Made by a program: the position numbers and the translations under genes
Shown: positions 59,601 through 64,000 of the stretch, piece by piece
How positions within the stretch are numbered: the first letter of the stretch is position 1
How the letters are laid out: each line of letters starts with the position of its first letter
DNA from: Zhengitettix transpicula
Lineage: Eukaryota; Arthropoda; Insecta; Orthoptera; Tetrigidae
Assembly (NCBI GenBank): GCA_037074705.1
Contig: CM073593.1
Span: 64,459,501-64,523,500, forward strand
Direction of reading: 5' to 3'
Length of the DNA: 64,000 nt
The notes under the pieces: model-generated
Databases searched by the model: none
Told to the model about the DNA's origin: nothing
Seen by the model: the letters and a program-made list of their open reading frames with translations, nothing else

Positions 59601-62600
59601 TCCTTTTACATAAAACCTTTTGATTAAGCAGAGATATGTCTGGCGTGTAAATAGATGTTTTTCTGGATTTGTAACGTTTCGTATAAATTTCAGTTTAATT
59701 TTTTTTATACAGTTTGAAAAAATAATCATAACGTATCGTACATTGGTCATATTTAATTTAAAAATTTGCGTGCTAAAAGCCGTTAGTCGTGTTCGGAAAA
59801 TACTAACTAAATCAAATTTTCAGTTAAGTGACAACAAAGATGATAATTTTTCTTGTTGGCCGAAAATGTTTCAGTTTGTTCCTATATTGCAAGAAATCTT
59901 AGATTTGATTTAAAATTCATAATTTTAACTAGAAAAATACTTATCTACATTTCAGTAAAAGCTTTCAACTGAGGAAAATTTAAAAAGACGATTTTTATTT
60001 TTATTTTGCCAACGTGTTTGTAAATATGCTGTCTTTTTTTATTTATATTAATTAGATTTCAATTTTTTTGTAATGTCCAGTCTGAAAGAAGCTTCATTCA
60101 GCAGAGTTATAACTTATAATGGGAAACATACTCATTTAAAGAGGAAAGACGAATTATAATTTCTATTTTATTATTTAATCAATTTCTTTGAAAATTTTAC
60201 ATTTAGAAAAATCTGTGTCTATCTGGCAGCCATTAAAATCTTGACCAACTACGTGCCATTACGCAGTATATTAAACTACATTTCAATTTATTTTTATCCT
60301 CAATTTAATATACAATTTATTTGTGGACTACGTGTCCGATGAACATTTAATAACGATCGGGGTCATAATAAAAATTATTTAACTTCGATCACTATATACT
60401 GGAAGTAAATTATTTGTATACTCAAAAAATTTAATTACCAATCAATTAAGTGGAATAATTCGAAATGTTTGACGATAAAATAAAACTGTAAAGTATGATT
60501 TGTTCCTTTACATTAATACTTGATCGTAACATGTGAAATGAAACCTTTGACTTTGTCAGAAGTCGATATGTCACAGTTGTCATGAGAACATAGCTCACAC
60601 ACGGAATATATATTTCTTGAAGTAACCAAGTCTGTGTAAATGCAATTGCATTTGCAGCGAAATTGAAAAATAATTAAGTGTATTAAAACGTGATTATTTC
60701 ATAGTTCCATTAGAACTATATACAGAACGACAAATATTAACTTGAAAGATCAAAGATGTAATACATAATAAATAAGTCCCACATTAATGAGCATCCAAAT
60801 TATTTTTTATCAGAGATTGTATTGTTATAGATTATTGTAAAATATAGCTATTATTCATTATGTTTAATTAAAATAAATTTAAAGAATAGCTTTGAGCTTG
60901 AAACATGAAAATTGAAGTGTATGTCTACAAAGTTTTAAAATATTTCTAAAAATATGTAAATTCAACCACTACACTTAACATCTACCCATATTTCACGTTA
61001 AATATAGAATTTTAAGTTTTACACGTTTTTATTTTCGGATTAAAAAATCATGTTTATAGCCGACCGACTATGTTATATTAGTGTTCGTTAAAATATAAGA
61101 CTCCATCAATATTCAATATTTAAAGGCTCTATTGGATTTAATCCATTTTCAGCTCATCGAATGTAAAAACAGAATCCTTGACGAGTTAAGAATCTCCAAT
61201 TATACTACTTATTTACAAACAATACAGTGAATACAAGTGATGTATTAACTGGAATGTCATTGTTTACGAACGTATCGCAAAACATTGTAGTTAGCTTCTC
61301 CTTCAAAGTTCGCTCCCATTTGGGTTGGGTGACTTTTAAAGAATAAAGGACTTGGAAAGACATTAAGGAGGATGTTTCAAATGTCATGTCGCTTAATGTA
61401 TGGGTAATGAAGCCAAATTTATTCTTGATAGTTACGATGCTTAAGAAACATTAGGAAAAATCGATATGTACGTATAAAGAGATGTAGATTCCTATTACAA
61501 TGTAAGAAAGCATTTTTAAAAATAATCTCATTGAATCTAAGTTGAGAGGGGCGAACAGATAAAATTTTCTAAGTTGAAACCTGCACCCTGTTTGGAAGCT
61601 CGGAGTATCTTTTCTGCCACGTAATTGACGTCATATACTAACATGAGTCTATCATAAACAAACTTGATGAAAGCCAGTAAATAAAGCAATTTATGAAAAT
61701 GAATGTATCCTTTATAAGTAATCTTTTTTAGTTATTTTTTAATGTATCAATAAATTCAGCAGGCCAGAGGTTCATCTGTTAGGGGATTTAAAAAGTTTTT
61801 GACCCAGATTATCAATATGATTGATAATGATTCAAAACAGAACGAATGGAGTCTGAACTCGCTCGTGTTGTGAATTGTACCATTTAGAAGCACAAACTCG
61901 AGTAGGGATTATACGGCCATCTCTGAACTTTAGTAATCCCTGCTTTCATAACACATTAATTTTTTTGTTAAACAAATAAGCCATTCATTTTTATTATTAT
62001 TTTATAGTTAACTATTTATTCAAAAATTCAAGTTTGATGCTTCTGAATAATATTCTTACAATGGTAAATTGATTATGAAAACTAAAATTAATTATTTTAA
62101 TTTTCATTTAACAAATGTACACGAATTTCTATCCAAATTTAGTCAATTCTGGTATGATCAGTTTTTGTGGTTGAAACTATTCCCCATTCTAGACGTATTT
62201 GTGTAAGTAAAATGATACATGTTAACTTCCACTGTCTAAGTTTTATTTTATCAGAAAAAACTGAATACGTTTCTTATTTTTTAAACCCTAATTTAAATGA
62301 AAAAACGTTTTATCATTTTTAAATTCTTTAATTTTGATTTTGGAGTTTACAACATTATAACCATAGTGGTCCTATGGTATTTTTTTTCAATTAATCTCCC
62401 AAAAAATGTTCTCCAGGTCGTCTATCCGTGTTTGACGTCTTACAATAAGATTCTTCTTCAAAATTTTAATTTTTTAAAAAATAAATTAACTGGAACATAA
62501 TAATTTCTTATTTTTGTATTAATCCCATTGTTTGAATATACAATTTGAATGAAGAAACTAATCATTTTCAAATGATTAATTGAAGAAACTAAATTATTTT

Positions 62601-63040
62601 TGTTCGCTCCAGTGGCGTAATAGATATAAATAGAATAAAAATTTGGTAAAATACGATCTATCCAAATTTATTGACTCAAATTTGTATCTACTGTTTTATA
62701 ATGACAGACTGATTAGTTTTACAGTTCTATAAATGCATCGAATGAAAAATTCATTTCCATTTCGTTTAGAAAACAATATTTATGTAAGAGTTTAACACTC
62801 TCCACGTGTAGTCGTGAAATGCTAAAGTAGTAATCAACTTCAGTTATAAAAACCGAATCGTGAGGTTTCCCAAATGACTGTTCGCAGGGTGGACATATAA
62901 TTTTTTTTAAAAGAATAAAAAAATACACCCGCCGCATATTTCTTTCCTCTTGCTGTCCCAAAGGACGTGCAGCGTTCCTTCTCTGTTGCAATACCTATAA
63001 CAGAAACAACTTAGGCTATAAAACACACTTCACAGGCTTC
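59601..63040. other. AT-rich stretch
   Basis: Over 3 kb of AT-rich DNA. The only motif singled out is the CRE at 61626-61633. No gene or element recognised. Confidence 0.6.
61626..61633. promoter_or_regulatory. Perfect CRE palindrome TGACGTCA
   Basis: Second exact TGACGTCA in the window, in a small GC-richer patch (61560-61640). Potential bZIP site; unproven. Confidence 0.25.
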
Positions 63041-63480
63041 GAGGGAAGTCCTGACGTGAGGGGAGAGTAGGTTTTTTTTATTATAGCCTAACAAATAAAC
63101 TTTTTGGAATTAGGAAAGCGAGATAACGGCCGCCTGGTACATAAGCGAGATAGCTGTCTACTTCTTCTCCCGCGAGACTCTTGTTTGATGCTTTACGACG
63201 TGACCGGTTTTAAAAACGTCTCTCGCGATAAAAATTTACACGAAATGGAGGCTTTTGGTTAAAATTACCTCGTTCAGCCTGGCGACCACGCACATTTTCA
63301 ATTCCCAACTTCCACTCTGAATATAATCTCAGAGACTGAGTGAGGGATTTTTTTATTCTACTTGTTACGTAATTGCAATTTAGGGGTGGAGTTGGACAGC
63401 AAATGGTTGCGTAAAACGATAATATAGAGATCGTAGAGAAGGGGAAAATAGTCCCTCGAGTCTACAAAGTTAGTCATTAC
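63041..63480. other. GC-richer island
   Basis: Contains TCTCGCGA at 63221-63228 and CTCCCGCGAGA nearby. No open frame of note. Candidate regulatory DNA. Confidence 0.35.
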
Positions 63481-64000
63481 TCCCAATTTACTCGTCCTGG
63501 AAGTGCTAAGTAATATCCAACACAACAACTAATGGTGAAATAAAAAACGAGTCGCTTCTTCAGAAAATATGTTAAAAAGAATTTCTTTAAGAAAAATAAA
63601 AACCATTTAAATAGGAAATTTTCTGCCTAATTATAAGAATATTTATACTGAAGGTTATGTTTTTAAAATATTAATCTCAGATGAATGCAATTAATTTCTG
63701 CAATGCAGAATGAGTAAAACTTTTTAATGTTTTTATTTTCTTCTTCTATATGACTTTGTCTCTACGAATTTATTTCAAACAATTTAAAGACTATTTCACT
63801 AAAAGTATTTTCTACGTTATCTGATAAGTGTCTCATTGAGACGAGTCTGAAGCTCATTTACCTCTTATCAGACTGTAACATATTTCTCATTCATTCCCGT
63901 CCCTTTTATTGCCTTGATGAAAAATGAAGTTACACTCGAATCCTAAAATATCATATTCTTAAAATCATAATTATTTTAATACAACTGAATTTGTATGACA
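63481..64000. other. AT-rich end of window
   Basis: Nothing recognised. Confidence 0.6.

Noticed and set aside
1..64000. CRISPR array, operons, prokaryotic or viral genes
   Set aside because: No regularly spaced short repeats with unique spacers, no dense gene packing and no ribosome-binding-site-led frames; the sequence is eukaryotic intergenic in character.

Overview
The window looks like intergenic or intronic DNA from a eukaryote with a large, AT-rich, repeat-laden genome. An insect is most likely: it holds mariner transposase relics, a Penelope-like GIY-YIG relic, tRNA-headed SINEs, short MITEs, many (TA)n tracts and scattered (CA)n/(GT)n. I could not pin the species. No protein-coding gene can be supported. 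The longest open frame is about 150 codons and overlaps a (CA)n tract, and no conserved host protein domain is visible.

Layout. Kilobases 0-8 are AT-rich filler with one clear MITE (4767-5131) and small GC-richer islands. At 8.1-8.85 kb a (TA)n tract, a tRNA-like SINE head and a 508-bp poly-A-ended retroelement copy lie together; that copy has a perfect 12-bp target-site duplication. The same family recurs at 22.0, 43.7, 44.9, 49.8 and 52.7 kb, on both strands and mostly truncated. Two of those loci are joined head to tail. Around 14.0-15.35 kb there is a compact nested foldback, then a pair of diverged 150-bp direct repeats enclosing modules of a second repeat family. That family forms a 1.1-kb degenerate array at 34.8-35.9 kb and appears again at 24.25 kb. 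Mariner relics lie at 30.3 kb (C-terminus, minus) and 57.6 kb (N-terminus, plus). A second MITE-like inverted repeat sits at 31.05 kb. A Penelope-like relic lies at 55.2 kb, and three short CTGAAG-hairpin motifs of the kind found near such elements are at 3.8, 9.4 and 10.5 kb. Short tandem repeats lie at 39.9 kb (2 x 41 bp) and 58.7 kb (3 x 92 bp).

Between these are GC-richer islands of 200-600 bp set in AT-rich sequence (about 2.5, 7.6, 12.2, 15.7, 19.1, 23.1, 25.5, 33.8, 36.3, 39.3-39.8, 43, 45.6, 47.6, 51.1, 54, 56 and 63.1 kb). They carry the only plausible regulatory motifs: TATA boxes, two perfect CRE palindromes, three AAGATGGCG (PHO/YY1-type) sites and homeodomain-type sites. They may be conserved regulatory elements, eroded exons or eroded transposons; sequence alone does not decide. 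Two segments (12065-12416 and 39615-39799) look the most exon-like, but I cannot name a product.

I found no convincing new biological system. The structures most worth a second look are the nested foldback at 14026-14178, the composite A/B/C repeat family, and the CTGAAGA-hairpin-GAAAC motifs.
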